Under the pieces are notes generated by a model. The model saw only the letters and a program-made list of their open reading frames with translations, did not search any database and was not told the DNA's origin. A stretch of DNA of 64,000 nt from Blautia luti (GTDB lineage Bacteria > Bacillota > Clostridia > Lachnospirales > Lachnospiraceae). The stretch covers positions 1,012,501-1,076,500 of the forward strand of contig NZ_AP028156.1 of NCBI RefSeq assembly GCF_033096465.1. The letters run 5' to 3'. Positions 7,594 through 17,477 of the stretch are shown here, piece by piece. Made by a program: the position numbers and the translations under genes. How positions within the stretch are numbered: the first letter of the stretch is position 1; each line of letters opens with the position of its first letter.

Positions 7594-8931
7594 ATGTTAC
7601 GTTATCTACCTGTAAGAAGGGTTCACGCAAGACAAGTACTGGATTCCAGAGGAAACCCTACTGTAGAAGTTGAAGTTACAGTGGGCGAAGGTGTGATTGG
7701 GATCAATGGATATACAGGAAGGGCAATTGTCCCTTCAGGAGCTTCAACCGGTAAATTTGAAGCAGTGGAATTACGGGATGGAGAAAAAGACTGCTATGTG
7801 GGATTAAGTGTTCAGAAGGCAGTAGAAAATGTAAACACAAAACTGGCAGAGGCAATCCTTGGGGAAAACGCCCTGAACCAGACTTTTATCGATAAAAAAA
7901 TCATAGATACAGATGGTACGGACAATAAAAGCAATGTCGGAGCAAATGCATCGCTGGGAGTATCCATGGCAGTAGCAAGAGCGGCAGCAGCAGCGCTTCG
8001 AATCCCTTTATACCAGTATCTGGGCGGATGCCATACCAGACAGATGCCGGTCCCGATGATGAATATTATCAACGGGGGACGTCACGCAGACAACACCGTA
8101 GATCTGCAGGAATTCATGATCATGCCGGTAGGTGCAAAGAATATGGAACATGCTATCCGCATGTGCGCAGAAGTATATCAGTTCCTCAAGATTATTCTGA
8201 AGCATAGAAATCTGTCAACTGCAGTAGGTGACGAAGGCGGCTTTGCACCAGATCTTTCTGATTCAGAAAGTGTTCTGGAACTGATCATAGAAGCGATAAA
8301 AAAAGCAGGCTATGAACCGGAGAAAGACATCTGCATCGCCATTGATGCCGCGGCCAGTGAGCTGTATGATAAAGAAAGAGGCGTATATGTTTTCCCTGGT
8401 GAGGGAAAGATGAAGGGGGAAGAAGTTCTCAGAGATGCAGGAGAGATGATCGACTATTACGAGAAACTGATCGAAAAATTCCCGATCGTTTCCATCGAAG
8501 ACGGTCTTGAAGAAGACGACTGGGAGGGATGGAAGCAGATGACAGAGCGCCTTGGAAAAAGAATCCAGCTTGTAGGCGACGATCTGTTTGTAACGAACAT
8601 TAAGCGTCTCGCCTGCGGAATCAGGCTGCGGGCAGCCAATGCAATCCTGGTAAAAGTAAACCAGATCGGGACTCTCTCAGAAGCACTGGATGCAGTAGAA
8701 ATGGCCCAGAAATCCGGATACAGAGCCGTAATCTCCCACAGATCAGGTGAATCCGAAGACTCCTTTATCGCAGACCTCGCAGTAGCCACAGGCGCCGGCC
8801 AGATCAAAACCGGAGCCCCCTGCCGCTCAGACCGAAACGCCAAATACAACCAGCTTCTGCGCATTCATGAAGCACTGGGAGAACTGGAAGTGTATGAGAA
8901 TCCCTTTAAAGATACAGAAAAAACCTGTTAA
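7594..8931 (+). CDS. eno: phosphopyruvate hydratase (enolase)
   Basis: 445 aa. Interconverts 2-phosphoglycerate and phosphoenolpyruvate in glycolysis. The start at 7594 is set by AGGAGG eight nt upstream; an in-frame ATG at 7555 lacks such a site. N-terminal [17 protein letters not shown], the phosphate loop [16 protein letters not shown], and Mg ligands in [16 protein letters not shown] and VGDDLF are all present. The C-terminal signature is slightly divergent: [10 protein letters not shown] in place of LIKLNQIGT, and [11 protein letters not shown]. Probably monocistronic behind a long structured leader. Confidence 0.97.
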   Translation: MLRYLPVRRVHARQVLDSRGNPTVEVEVTVGEGVIGINGYTGRAIVPSGASTGKFEAVELRDGEKDCYVGLSVQKAVENVNTKLAEAILGENALNQTFIDKKIIDTDGTDNKSNVGANASLGVSMAVARAAAAALRIPLYQYLGGCHTRQMPVPMMNIINGGRHADNTVDLQEFMIMPVGAKNMEHAIRMCAEVYQFLKIILKHRNLSTAVGDEGGFAPDLSDSESVLELIIEAIKKAGYEPEKDICIAIDAAASELYDKERGVYVFPGEGKMKGEEVLRDAGEMIDYYEKLIEKFPIVSIEDGLEEDDWEGWKQMTERLGKRIQLVGDDLFVTNIKRLACGIRLRAANAILVKVNQIGTLSEALDAVEMAQKSGYRAVISHRSGESEDSFIADLAVATGAGQIKTGAPCRSDRNAKYNQLLRIHEALGELEVYENPFKDTEKTC

Positions 8932-8947
8932 AAACTCCGAAATGTAG

Positions 8948-8976
8948 TTGAAATCCACCTCCGGCTATGTTACAAT
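8948..8976 (+). promoter_or_regulatory. promoter of secG
   Basis: TTGAAA (8948-8953), 17-nt spacer, TACAAT (8971-8976). The secG GTG follows 30 nt downstream. Confidence 0.7.
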
Positions 8977-9006
8977 GAAACACAGTTGATTAGGAGGTGT
9001 AACGAA

Positions 9007-9243
9007 GTGAACGTTGTTAAGATCATTCTGGGTATTATTTTCTTAATAGATTGTATTGCGCTTACTGTTGTCGTTCTGATGCAGGAAGGTAAGCAGCAGG
9101 GTCTCGGCGCTATTGCAGGTGCGGCAGAGACATACTGGGGCAAGAACAAAGGGCGTTCTATGGAGGGCGGACTTGTGAAAGCTACTACTATTATGGGAGT
9201 TTTATTTTTCGTAATTTCTGTAGTATTAAATATGCTGGGTTAA
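9007..9243 (+). CDS. secG: preprotein translocase subunit SecG
   Basis: 78 aa, two membrane segments (about residues 1-23 and 55-77) around a conserved loop with LMQEGKQQGLGAIAG. It is an accessory subunit of the SecYEG channel. GTG start at 9007 after TAGGAGGTG. The order secG-rnr-smpB is common in Firmicutes. A terminator follows the gene. Confidence 0.93.
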   Translation: MNVVKIILGIIFLIDCIALTVVVLMQEGKQQGLGAIAGAAETYWGKNKGRSMEGGLVKATTIMGVLFFVISVVLNMLG

Positions 9244-9259
9244 ATTAGAATGAAACTGG

Positions 9260-9293
9260 AAACACTCTTGTCACGTACAAGGGTGTTTTTTAT
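9260..9293 (+). terminator. terminator after secG
   Basis: AACACTCTTG pairs with CAAGGGTGTT around TCACGTA, followed by a T-run. Confidence 0.8.
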
Positions 9294-9362
9294 GTCACAG
9301 ACAAAAAATTTTACCGTACACTTCCAATTATGGCAGATATTGAGTTATGAAAAAGGAGCAAC

Positions 9363-11702
9363 ATGAAGAAAAAAGATATAGAACGAAGAAAAAAGTTTAT
9401 CCTGGAACTGCTGGGAGATCCCATTTATAAACCAATGAGACTCCGCGAAATCGCCACACTTCTGAGACTTTCCAAAGAAGAGAAGCGAGACCTCTACGAT
9501 GTGCTGGACGAACTTTGTTATGAAGGAAAAGTATCTGTAGACAACAAAGGCAGATACGAAAAGGTCAAAGGAAAATGGAAGAAGAAAAAAGACGACCGTT
9601 ACTACGATGACCGAAAAGAAGAATACGCAGACCATGGCAAAAAGAAAAAAGACAAATTAAAAGATAAGAACAAAGACAAGACGAAAGAGAAAAGCCGCGG
9701 AAGAAACCGCGACAAAGATTTCCGGGATGCGGACAATTATAAGGAAGATTACCTCGAGGGCACTCAGGCAGAGGGTATATTTATCGGACATCCGAAAGGT
9801 TTCGGTTTTGTAGAAATCGAAGGACAGGATGAGGACATCTTTATCCCGGAATCTGATACAGGCACAGCTATGCATCAGGACAAAGTACGCATCATTATCC
9901 GTGACGGTCAGAAAGAAGGCAAGCGAAAAGAAGGGGTCGTTGTCAAAGTTCTGGAGCGTGGCATGCCGGAGATCGTAGGCACTTACCAGTTAAACCGTGA
10001 TTTTGGTTTCGTGATCAGTGACAACCCGAAATTTTCCAAAGACATTTTTATCCCGCGCAAAGAAGCAGCAGGAATTAAAAATGGTGACAAAGTAATCGCA
10101 GTGATCACAGACTACGGTTCCAAGAATAAGAACCCTGAGGGAAAAATCAAGGAAAACCTTGGAAATATCCGAACTCCGGGCACAGACATTCTGGCAATCG
10201 TCAAGAGCTTCGGAATCCCAAACGAATTCCCGGAGAAAGTAATGAAGCAGGCACAGCGTGTTCCGGATCATGTGCTGGATGCAGACAGAGATGGAAGACT
10301 GGATCTGAGATATCTGCAGACAGTCACTATCGACGGCGAAGATGCCAAAGACCTGGACGATGCGATTTCCCTGACAAAAGAGGGAGATATTTATCATCTT
10401 GGCGTTCATATCGCAGATGTAAGCAACTATGTACAGTACAACAGTGCTCTGGATAAAGAAGCACTGAAACGTGGAACTAGTGTTTATCTGGCAGATCGCG
10501 TTGTGCCAATGCTGCCGGAGCGTCTTTCCAATGGAATCTGTTCTCTGAATCAGGGCGAAGACAGACTGGCATTAAGCTGTCTGATGGACATCAATGAAAA
10601 AGGTAAAGTAGTTTCCCACCAGATTGCGGAAACAGTGATTAACGTAGATGAACGTATGTGTTATACTGATGTGAAGAACATTCTTGAAGACACAGATGAA
10701 GAAGCAAAGAAACGATATGAAGCGCTGATCCCGATGTTCTTTATGATGAAAGAACTGTCCGGAATCTTAAGAAACAGCCGTCACCACAGAGGCTCCATTG
10801 ACTTTGATTTCCCGGAGAGCAAGATCATCCTCAATGCAGCAGGAAAAGCAATCGATGTAAAGCCGTATGAAGCGAATGTGGCAACCAGAATTATCGAGGA
10901 TTTCATGCTGATGGCAAATGAAACTGTAGCACAGGAATACTGTACAGAAGAGATTCCATTTGTATATAGAACCCATGATAATCCGGACCCTGAGAAAGTG
11001 GAAAGTCTTCTGACACTGCTTCACAACCAGGGGGTAAAAATTCAGAAAGCAAAAGAAGAGATCACACCAAAGGAAATCCAGCAGATCATTGAAAGTATCG
11101 AAGGACTTCCAAATGAAGCAATGATCAGCCGTCTGGTACTGCGTTCCATGAAGCAGGCGAAATATACCACAGAATGCAGCGGCCATTTCGGACTGGCAGC
11201 GAAATACTACTGCCATTTCACATCCCCGATCAGGCGTTACCCTGACCTGCAGATCCACAGGATCATTAAGGATAACTTACGAGGCAGACTGATGCGTGAG
11301 GGCAGAACTGAGCATTATGCGGAAATCCTGGATGAAGTTGCAAGACAGTCCAGTGTATGTGAACGCCGTGCAGATGAGGCAGAGCGTGAATCAGACAAGC
11401 TGAAGAAAGCAGAATACATGTCCTATCATCTGGGAGAAGAGTTTGAGGGAATTATCTCCGGTGTTACCGGATGGGGACTCTATGTGGAACTTCCAAATAC
11501 AGTAGAGGGCTTGGTGCATGTCAACACTTTGCGCGATGACTACTACGTCTTCGACCAGGAAACCTATGAACTCCGCGGTGAGATGACGAAGAAAGTTTAC
11601 AAACTTGGAGATAAAGTCCGTATCCGCGTGGCGGATGCAGATAAGATGCTCAAGACAGTAGATTTTGAGCTGGTTTCCAATGTCTGGGATGACGAACAGT
11701 AA
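9363..11702 (+). CDS. rnr: ribonuclease R
   Basis: 779 aa. Order: N-terminal winged-helix domain (1-70), a very Lys/Asp-rich linker (about 75-125), two cold-shock OB domains (about 135-285), the RNB catalytic domain (about 315-640) with DGEDAKDLDDAISL carrying the metal-binding Asp residues, and a C-terminal S1 domain (from about 690). It is a 3'-5' exoribonuclease that degrades structured RNA. RNase R also takes part in tmRNA-linked decay, fitting the smpB gene 37 nt downstream. AAAAGGAGCAAC precedes the ATG. The charged linker is longer than in many homologues. Confidence 0.96.
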   Translation: MKKKDIERRKKFILELLGDPIYKPMRLREIATLLRLSKEEKRDLYDVLDELCYEGKVSVDNKGRYEKVKGKWKKKKDDRYYDDRKEEYADHGKKKKDKLKDKNKDKTKEKSRGRNRDKDFRDADNYKEDYLEGTQAEGIFIGHPKGFGFVEIEGQDEDIFIPESDTGTAMHQDKVRIIIRDGQKEGKRKEGVVVKVLERGMPEIVGTYQLNRDFGFVISDNPKFSKDIFIPRKEAAGIKNGDKVIAVITDYGSKNKNPEGKIKENLGNIRTPGTDILAIVKSFGIPNEFPEKVMKQAQRVPDHVLDADRDGRLDLRYLQTVTIDGEDAKDLDDAISLTKEGDIYHLGVHIADVSNYVQYNSALDKEALKRGTSVYLADRVVPMLPERLSNGICSLNQGEDRLALSCLMDINEKGKVVSHQIAETVINVDERMCYTDVKNILEDTDEEAKKRYEALIPMFFMMKELSGILRNSRHHRGSIDFDFPESKIILNAAGKAIDVKPYEANVATRIIEDFMLMANETVAQEYCTEEIPFVYRTHDNPDPEKVESLLTLLHNQGVKIQKAKEEITPKEIQQIIESIEGLPNEAMISRLVLRSMKQAKYTTECSGHFGLAAKYYCHFTSPIRRYPDLQIHRIIKDNLRGRLMREGRTEHYAEILDEVARQSSVCERRADEAERESDKLKKAEYMSYHLGEEFEGIISGVTGWGLYVELPNTVEGLVHVNTLRDDYYVFDQETYELRGEMTKKVYKLGDKVRIRVADADKMLKTVDFELVSNVWDDEQ

Positions 11703-11739
11703 ATAACAAGAATGAAATAATAATGGCTTGGAGGATATC

Positions 11740-12210
11740 ATGGCAAAGAAAAAAGGAATGAAGCTGATTGCCAATAATAAAAAGGCATTTCATGACTATT
11801 TTATAGAAGATACTTATGAAGCCGGCATTGCCCTTGCAGGAACAGAAGTGAAGTCCCTGCGCATGGGCAAATGCAGCATCAAGGAATCCTTTATCCGTGT
11901 AGAGAACGGAGAGGTTTATATCTACGGAATGCATATCAGTCCTTATGAAAAAGGCAATATTTTCAACAAAGACCCGCTGAGGATCCGTAAGCTTCTGCTT
12001 CACAGATACGAGATCAACAAAATTGAAGCAAAGCTCAAAGAAAAAGGTTTAACTTTAGTACCTCTGAAAGTATACTTCAAAGACAGTCTGGTAAAAGTAG
12101 AGATCGGCATGGCCCGAGGTAAGAAACTCTATGACAAGAGACAGGATATCGCGAAGAAAGATCAGAGAAGAGAGGCAGAGCGCGACTTCAAAGTTAAGAA
12201 CCTGTACTAA
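11740..12210 (+). CDS. smpB: SsrA-binding protein SmpB
   Basis: 156 aa. It binds tmRNA and brings it to stalled ribosomes for trans-translation. Characteristic blocks are [28 protein letters not shown] and [11 protein letters not shown], with the basic C-terminal tail ([20 protein letters not shown]). Start chosen at ATG 11740 after TTGGAGGATATC; an in-frame TTG at 11728 is less likely. The tmRNA gene is not in the window. Confidence 0.96.
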   Translation: MAKKKGMKLIANNKKAFHDYFIEDTYEAGIALAGTEVKSLRMGKCSIKESFIRVENGEVYIYGMHISPYEKGNIFNKDPLRIRKLLLHRYEINKIEAKLKEKGLTLVPLKVYFKDSLVKVEIGMARGKKLYDKRQDIAKKDQRREAERDFKVKNLY

Positions 12211-12269
12211 CAATATTACCAAATCCTTTCACTTAAAATTGTGAAATGTTATGAAAATTTCGATAGATA

Positions 12270-12298
12270 TTGCAAAAATATTCGAAAATTCCTATAAT
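12270..12298 (+). promoter_or_regulatory. promoter upstream of the cytidylate kinase-like gene
   Basis: TTGCAA (12270-12275), 17 nt, TATAAT (12293-12298). Confidence 0.65.
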
Positions 12299-12364
12299 CA
12301 TAATTGATAGATAAAAAAATAACAATTCATTTTCAGGCAGATGAGCTGAAAGGAGTGGTGCCCT

Positions 12365-12955
12365 ATGAAAACAATCACGATCAGCAGACAGTATGGAAGC
12401 GGTGGAAGACACATTGCAGCTTTGCTTTCAGAAAAAATGGGAGTCCCCTTTTATGACAGCAGGCTTTTACTGAAAGCAGCAGAGAGATACGGAATCAGCC
12501 AGGAGATCATTGATGAATTTAAAGGCAAGACCAGTCTTCTCTATGCAATCGGAGTAATGATGTCAGAAGAATCACAGGATAAAGAACATCTGGCGATTCC
12601 GGAGAAAATGTTTCATGCGCAGAAAGAAGCAATAAAACGTCTGGCACAGGAAGGCCCATGTGTTTTTGTTGGAAGATGTGCAGATCAGATTCTGAAAGAT
12701 GATAACCAGCTGCTTCGGGTGTATATTTATGCATCTGATATGAAAGACCGTATTAAACGGATCAAGAAAAATAAGAATCTTTCTCAGAGAGAGGCGCTTG
12801 AGAGAATTGCATATAAAGACCGCCAGAGAAGAGGCTATTATAATTTTTATACAGGATGTGAATGGGGAAAAATGGAAAATTACGATATCTGCCTGAATAC
12901 GTCAGTTATATCAGAGGAAGAGTGTGTAGAACTTCTGATGAAACTTGCGGAATAA
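12365..12955 (+). CDS. cytidylate kinase-like family protein
   Basis: 196 aa. The P-loop variant SRQYGSGGRHIA at residues 7-18 and VPFYDSRLL are typical of the cytidylate kinase-like family, which is separate from housekeeping Cmk. GPCVFVGRCAD and the Arg-rich lid region (DRIKRIKKNKNLSQREA) follow. It is probably a nucleotide kinase or phosphotransferase; the substrate is unknown. AGGAGTGGTG precedes the ATG. Monocistronic, with its own promoter and a terminator at 12985. Confidence 0.85.
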   Translation: MKTITISRQYGSGGRHIAALLSEKMGVPFYDSRLLLKAAERYGISQEIIDEFKGKTSLLYAIGVMMSEESQDKEHLAIPEKMFHAQKEAIKRLAQEGPCVFVGRCADQILKDDNQLLRVYIYASDMKDRIKRIKKNKNLSQREALERIAYKDRQRRGYYNFYTGCEWGKMENYDICLNTSVISEEECVELLMKLAE

Positions 12956-12984
12956 AATAAATATGACCAAGAAGAGATGACATT

Positions 12985-13014
12985 GGACTGCCAGAGTAGC
13001 ATGGCAGTCCTTTC
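12985..13014 (+). terminator. terminator after the cytidylate kinase-like gene
   Basis: GGACTGCCA (12985-12993) pairs with TGGCAGTCC (13002-13010), followed by TTTCTGTC. Confidence 0.75.
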
Positions 13015-13055
13015 TGTCTATATAAGAAAAGGTTTTACAAATTATGGGGGAAATT

Positions 13056-13958
13056 ATGAAGAGAGGAAAGAACACATCCGTCAAATGGAAAATGGTAAGC
13101 ATGATCCTGTTATACTGGGCGCTTCCGTTTGCGCTGATGCTGGCACTTGTGGGGCATATTATGGCAGACCGGCAGGAGAAGACAGGTCTGGAACGTATGG
13201 CAGCGCAGCTTGAAATGGATAATCAGAACAGCATCGAACGGATCGACAGTGCCATCAGTGATTCGCGCCAGGCTACATATGACAAAATATTGTACAGTTA
13301 CTACGATGAATTCCGCAAAGGCAGCGTAAACTTTGATACCGTATACAACAAAGGTCAGTACTACATGGCAAAGCAGTACGGCAAACGAAAAGAAATTTCC
13401 AGCAGTGTATTCATGCTGCTGCGTGCGCCAAAAGTGTACAAGATGACAAGCTATAACACACCAGCAGGAGACAGCTACAACCAGCTTAAAACATTCTGGG
13501 AAAAAGACTGCGACGATGTTCTGGAATTCGCAAAGGATCTGGACACATCCATCGGCACTTACCAGGCAGATGGCAGGCTTTATCTGGTGAGAAATCTTGT
13601 AGATTCTGCTACATACCGTCCATGGGGGGTGCTTGTACACAGAATGAATCTGAATTACTGCTTTGAATCACTTCTGCACTTTTATGATAACGCAAATGTA
13701 AAAATTGTGCTGGACGGAAAGAATATCGTTACCCAGGGAAATGCAGAAATCTGGAAAGATGCACCGGAAGCAGAGAAAAAAGGTTCTGCCGTATACACAG
13801 TAAAAGATAAGAAAGCATATATCTGCCATAAAGAGGGAACCAACTACGGACTGATGGCATCTACGGTTTCACTGGTAGTTATTCCGGTCATTATCGTATA
13901 TATTTTCTTACAGAAATATATCATCAAGGGAATGACAGCCGGAGCTGTTAAAGGGTGA
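13056..13958 (+). pseudogene. truncated YesM-type sensor kinase: sensor and membrane part only
   Basis: 300 codons remain. A membrane segment (about residues 12-34), a ~240-residue extracytoplasmic sensor region and a second membrane segment (about 268-288) are followed by a stop after ~12 more residues. HAMP, histidine phosphotransfer and ATPase domains, which follow at this point in YesM-like kinases, are all missing. A similarly damaged YesN-like regulator lies downstream, so this is best read as a decayed two-component gene. Start 13056 follows GGGGGA; ATG 13044 is an alternative. It might still yield a membrane sensor stub. Confidence 0.65.
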
Positions 13959-14000
13959 TAAAAAACAGAAAGCTGAAAAATAAAATATAAGGTATTGCAT

Positions 14001-14044
14001 AAAAAGGAGCATCCGCTGATTACAGGGGGTGTTCCCTTTTGTGT
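14001..14044 (+). terminator. possible terminator between kinase and regulator remnants
   Basis: AAAAAGGAGCATCC pairs imperfectly with GGGTGTTCCCTTTT, ending in TTTTGTG. Confidence 0.5.
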
Positions 14045-14078
14045 AATAATAAGAAATGGGAAAAACGGGGGATTTTTT

Positions 14079-14729
14079 ATGTATAAAGTGGTTATTATTG
14101 ATGATGAACCGATCATCGTGGAAGGACTGTCAAGACTTCTGCCATGGGAGCAGTATCACTGCAGAATCGCAGCAACTGTCCATGATCGCAGCGTTGAAAG
14201 TAGAATTTTCGGACATGGAGATTAGCATTCTGACAGGTTACCGTGAATTTGACTATTGCCAGAAAGCTATCCGTCTGGGGGTATCCAGATTTCTGCTGAA
14301 ACCATCCAATATGACGGAGCTGGAAGAAGCATTAAAGGCGATGACCGGGTGCCTGAGAAAAAAAGAAATAACCGGAGAAGAAGCAGCACAGGAAAGTGCT
14401 TTGGTTGCCGGCAGTTTCGTTGTGAAGAATGCGCTTCAGTACATAGAAGAACATTACAATGAGAAGATCACGCTGACTCAGGTTGCGGAGAAAACGTATG
14501 TAAGTCAGTGGCATCTGAGCAAGCTTCTGAATAAAGAAGAAGGAAAAAATTTTTCAGAGATCCTTAACTGCATCCGTATCCGTCATGCGAAGGAACTTAT
14601 GAAGGAACCGGCTTACAGACTGGCAGACATTGCAGAGCTGGTAGGTTTTACAGATGTGACACATTTTTCCAGAGTTTTAAAAAAAATGAAGGGATTTCTG
14701 CAAATGAATACAGAAATACAAAACTTTGA
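14079..14729 (+). pseudogene. broken YesN-type response regulator (deletion plus frameshift)
   Basis: The receiver domain starts normally (MYKVVIIDDEPIIVEGLSRL) with its acidic pocket. At about 14180 it jumps to the end of the receiver in another frame (MIAALKVEFSDMEISILTGY, then RFLLKPSN). The central strand with the phosphoacceptor Asp is gone. An AraC-type DNA-binding domain follows (YIEEHYNEKITLTQVAEKTY, then DIAELVGFTDVTHFSRVLKK). Near 14690 a second frameshift hides the usual ending: the +1 frame reads GISANEYRNTKL and stops at 14727-14729. The annotated frame runs to 14748. It cannot work as a response regulator. Confidence 0.8.
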
Positions 14730-14765
14730 AAGTCTAAAATTTGTATGAAATCAGAGAGTGTCCGG

Positions 14766-14793
14766 TTGACAAGTTTTCCAGACTCTGTAATAA
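14766..14793 (+). promoter_or_regulatory. possible promoter for the lipoprotein gene
   Basis: TTGACA (14766-14771), 16-nt spacer, TAATAA (14788-14793). A hairpin ACTGCC...GGCAGT (about 14829-14857) lies in the presumed leader. Confidence 0.5.
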
Positions 14794-14927
14794 TAGGAAA
14801 CTGATATAAGAATAAAAAATAGTTACGGACTGCCGGGCTGCTGGCAGCTTTGGCAGTTCTGAAACATGTGAAATACAGGAATGTAAATAAATGAAACAGA
14901 TATTCCAGATACAGGAGGGAATATATT

Positions 14928-15935
14928 ATGAAAAAACGTTATTTGATACTTACAGGAATGCTTGTTATGGCTGTAGCAGCTGCGGGCTGCGGAAAGAAAC
15001 AGGATACGCAGACAGAGACTGTACAGACAAGTCCGACACCTACACCTGAGGCAACGAAGGCACCCGAAGTAGTAAATATGCAGACATCCACAGAGGATGA
15101 TATTACCAATATTATGGGAGAGAAAACAGACACCGCATCCAAGGTGGTCTTTGTAAACAGCACAGGAGATGACATTGCTGCAATCTATGTCCGTCCTCAT
15201 GTTTCAGACGATACAGATGATTCCGATGATACCTGGGGAAGTGATCTGGTAAATGGTAAGTTTACACTGAAGGACAAGGACAAAGCACTGTATTATTATA
15301 ATAAAGATCAGAAGGACAGTGACGGAAAAACAGTTACTTCGTATGACATCCGTGTTACTTATACAGATGAAGAGAAGAATGAATGCTTCTTCAGGGATAT
15401 TCCGCTGCCTACAGTTTCACAGATCACATTATGTATGGATACATCAGGAGATGATTCCATTCCGTATGCGAAATATCTTCTGGGAAGTACGAAGAAAGAA
15501 GTATCAACTCTTAATGATGTGAAGAAGCGTCTGGGTCTGACGGATGACAGCAGTGATTCTTCTGATGACAGCAGCTCGGACAGTGAGACATATGGGACAC
15601 CGACGCCGGTTCCGGACGACAGCAGTGATGATCAGAATGAAGAACAGGATGATCAGAACGGAGGCGACAACAATGAGGATCCGTCCCCGACAGAGGCACC
15701 TGAGGATCCGGATACGCCAAGTGATCCTTCAGATTCTGATGACATGATCTCTACAGCAGAACAGTATATCGGTCAGTCTCTGTCAGCACTGCAGAGTGCA
15801 TGCGGCGATCCTGAAGGCAGCGATTACGAAGACGATCCTGAAACAGGAAAGATGGGACTGCATTATTACAGCAATTTCACAGTTTCTACAACAGTTGATG
15901 AAAATGGCAATGAAATTGTTTCCGGAATATGGTAG
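14928..15935 (+). CDS. secreted lipoprotein with Ser/Asp-rich linker, function unknown
   Basis: 335 aa. A signal peptide ends in lipobox VAAAGC (Cys21), giving membrane anchoring. A Thr/Pro-rich spacer (about 28-45) leads to a domain at about 60-200. Then comes a long low-complexity linker of Ser, Asp, Glu and Pro (about 205-270). A small C-terminal domain follows (AEQYIGQSLSALQSACGDPE to the end), of a kind that recurs at the ends of Lachnospiraceae lipoproteins. Function is not recognised. GGAGGGAATATATT precedes the ATG. It lies 44 nt upstream of pyrH but has its own possible promoter. Confidence 0.75.
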   Translation: MKKRYLILTGMLVMAVAAAGCGKKQDTQTETVQTSPTPTPEATKAPEVVNMQTSTEDDITNIMGEKTDTASKVVFVNSTGDDIAAIYVRPHVSDDTDDSDDTWGSDLVNGKFTLKDKDKALYYYNKDQKDSDGKTVTSYDIRVTYTDEEKNECFFRDIPLPTVSQITLCMDTSGDDSIPYAKYLLGSTKKEVSTLNDVKKRLGLTDDSSDSSDDSSSDSETYGTPTPVPDDSSDDQNEEQDDQNGGDNNEDPSPTEAPEDPDTPSDPSDSDDMISTAEQYIGQSLSALQSACGDPEGSDYEDDPETGKMGLHYYSNFTVSTTVDENGNEIVSGIW

Positions 15936-15979
15936 AATAGAGTTACAATAACAATAAAATAACTTTAGGAGAAAGCAAT

Positions 15980-16675
15980 ATGAAACGAGTATTATTAAAA
16001 TTAAGCGGTGAAGCTCTCGCCGGAGCAAAAAAGACCGGATTTGACGAGGCAACAGTCATTGAAGTAGCGAAACAGATCCGTACGCTGTCTGAGGAAGGTC
16101 TGGAGATCGGTATCGTGATCGGTGGTGGTAACTTCTGGAGAGGACGTACCAGTGAGACCATCGACAGAAATAAAGCAGACCAGATCGGAATGCTTGCTAC
16201 TGTTATGAACTGTATCTATGTATCTGATATCTGCAGATATCTGGGATTGAAGACTCAGATCCTGACACCGTTCGTATGCGGTGCTTTTACAGGATTGTAT
16301 TCCAAGGATGCAGCTGAAGAATGCTTCGCACAGGGCAAGATCGTATTCTTCGCAGGCGGAACAGGCCATCCATACTTCTCTACAGATACAGCTACTGTAC
16401 TTCGTGCAGTGGAGATCGAGGCAGAAGCAATCCTTCTGGCGAAAGCTGTAGACGGAATCTATGACAGTGACCCGAAGGTAAATCCGAATGCTGTAAGATA
16501 TGACGAGATTTCCATCGAAGAAGTAGTTGCAAAGAAACTGGCTGCCATGGATCTGACAGCATCTATTATGTGCATGGAGCAGAAAATGCCGATGCTGGTA
16601 TTTGCCCTGGATGAGAAGGACAGCATTGTAAATGCGGCACATGGTAAATTTACAGGCACGAAGGTAACTGTGTAA
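15980..16675 (+). CDS. pyrH: UMP kinase
   Basis: 231 aa, amino acid kinase fold. It phosphorylates UMP to UDP. Blocks seen are KRVLLKLSGEALAG, GIVIGGGNFWRG, GGTGHPYFSTDTA and LLAKAVDGIYDSDP. Full length for the bacterial hexameric enzyme. TTTAGGAG lies upstream. It is first of the pyrH-frr-uppS-cdsA-dxr-rseP group; rpsB and tsf, often upstream, are not here. Confidence 0.97.
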   Translation: MKRVLLKLSGEALAGAKKTGFDEATVIEVAKQIRTLSEEGLEIGIVIGGGNFWRGRTSETIDRNKADQIGMLATVMNCIYVSDICRYLGLKTQILTPFVCGAFTGLYSKDAAEECFAQGKIVFFAGGTGHPYFSTDTATVLRAVEIEAEAILLAKAVDGIYDSDPKVNPNAVRYDEISIEEVVAKKLAAMDLTASIMCMEQKMPMLVFALDEKDSIVNAAHGKFTGTKVTV

Positions 16676-16799
16676 GCACAGATTATCTGGAAATGATATA
16701 AACGGTTATTGCCGGTATACCAACAAGCTGATTTGCTGAATGATCAGTCGGCCGGTACACTGGTAAATGTAAAATAAACGGGAGAGGGAGATTAACCTT

Positions 16800-17351
16800 A
16801 TGGATGAAAGAATTCAGAAATATGAAGACAAAATGAAAAAGACACTGGCAAGCCTGGAGAGCGAGCTTGCTACAATCCGTGCAGGACGTGCGAATCCGCA
16901 TATTCTTGACAAACTTACCGTAGACTATTACGGAGCACCGACACCTCTGCAGCAGGTTGCCAATATTACAGTTCCTGAAGCACGTATGATCCAGATCCAG
17001 CCATGGGAATCCAGCCTGATCAAGGGAATCGAGAAAGCAATCCTTGTTTCTGATCTCGGTCTGAATCCAAGCAATGACGGTAAAGTGATCCGTCTTGTTT
17101 TTCCGGAACTGACAGAAGAGCGTCGTAAAGAACTGGTAAAAGACGTTAAGAAAAAAGGCGAAGCCGCCAAAGTTGCAGTCCGCAATATCCGTCGTGATGC
17201 AAATGATGCATACAAGAAGCTTGCAAAACAGGACGTATCTGAGGATGAGATCAAAGAGCTTGAAGACAAGATCCAGAAGAGCACAGATAAATATATCAAA
17301 GAAGTTGATGCGGCAGTAGATGTAAAGAGCAAGGAAATCATGACCGTATAA
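16800..17351 (+). CDS. frr: ribosome recycling factor
   Basis: 183 aa. It splits post-termination ribosomes together with EF-G. Blocks include [34 protein letters not shown] and [10 protein letters not shown], with long coiled-coil helices. GGGAGAGGGAG precedes the ATG by about 10 nt. The 124-nt gap after pyrH holds no gene. Confidence 0.97.
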   Translation: MDERIQKYEDKMKKTLASLESELATIRAGRANPHILDKLTVDYYGAPTPLQQVANITVPEARMIQIQPWESSLIKGIEKAILVSDLGLNPSNDGKVIRLVFPELTEERRKELVKDVKKKGEAAKVAVRNIRRDANDAYKKLAKQDVSEDEIKELEDKIQKSTDKYIKEVDAAVDVKSKEIMTV

Positions 17352-17361
17352 GGAAACGTAG

Positions 17362-17429
17362 AAGAGAGCTCCATTATGCGGGCTCTCTTTTAAGCTTGTT
17401 TAACCGGACTGTGAAACAGCCATCCGGTT
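17362..17429 (+). other. two hairpins in the frr-uppS gap
   Basis: AAGAGAGC (17362) pairs with GCTCTCTT (17382), followed by TTAAG: a weak terminator or attenuator. AACCGGA (about 17401) then pairs with TCCGGTT (about 17423) with no T-run. They may reduce read-through into uppS. Confidence 0.45.
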
Positions 17430-17477
17430 ATGAGCAGGCAGTGAAGCGGCAGAAAGAACAAAAAGTGAGGAGAAACC

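Noticed and set aside
12211-12364. tmRNA (ssrA) gene after smpB
   Set aside because: The gap is only 154 nt, AT-rich, and lacks a tRNA-like end. It holds a promoter for the next gene.
14823-15200. Minus-strand Cys-rich frame opposite the lipoprotein gene
   Set aside because: It is antisense to a gene with a clear signal peptide, lipobox and ribosome site.
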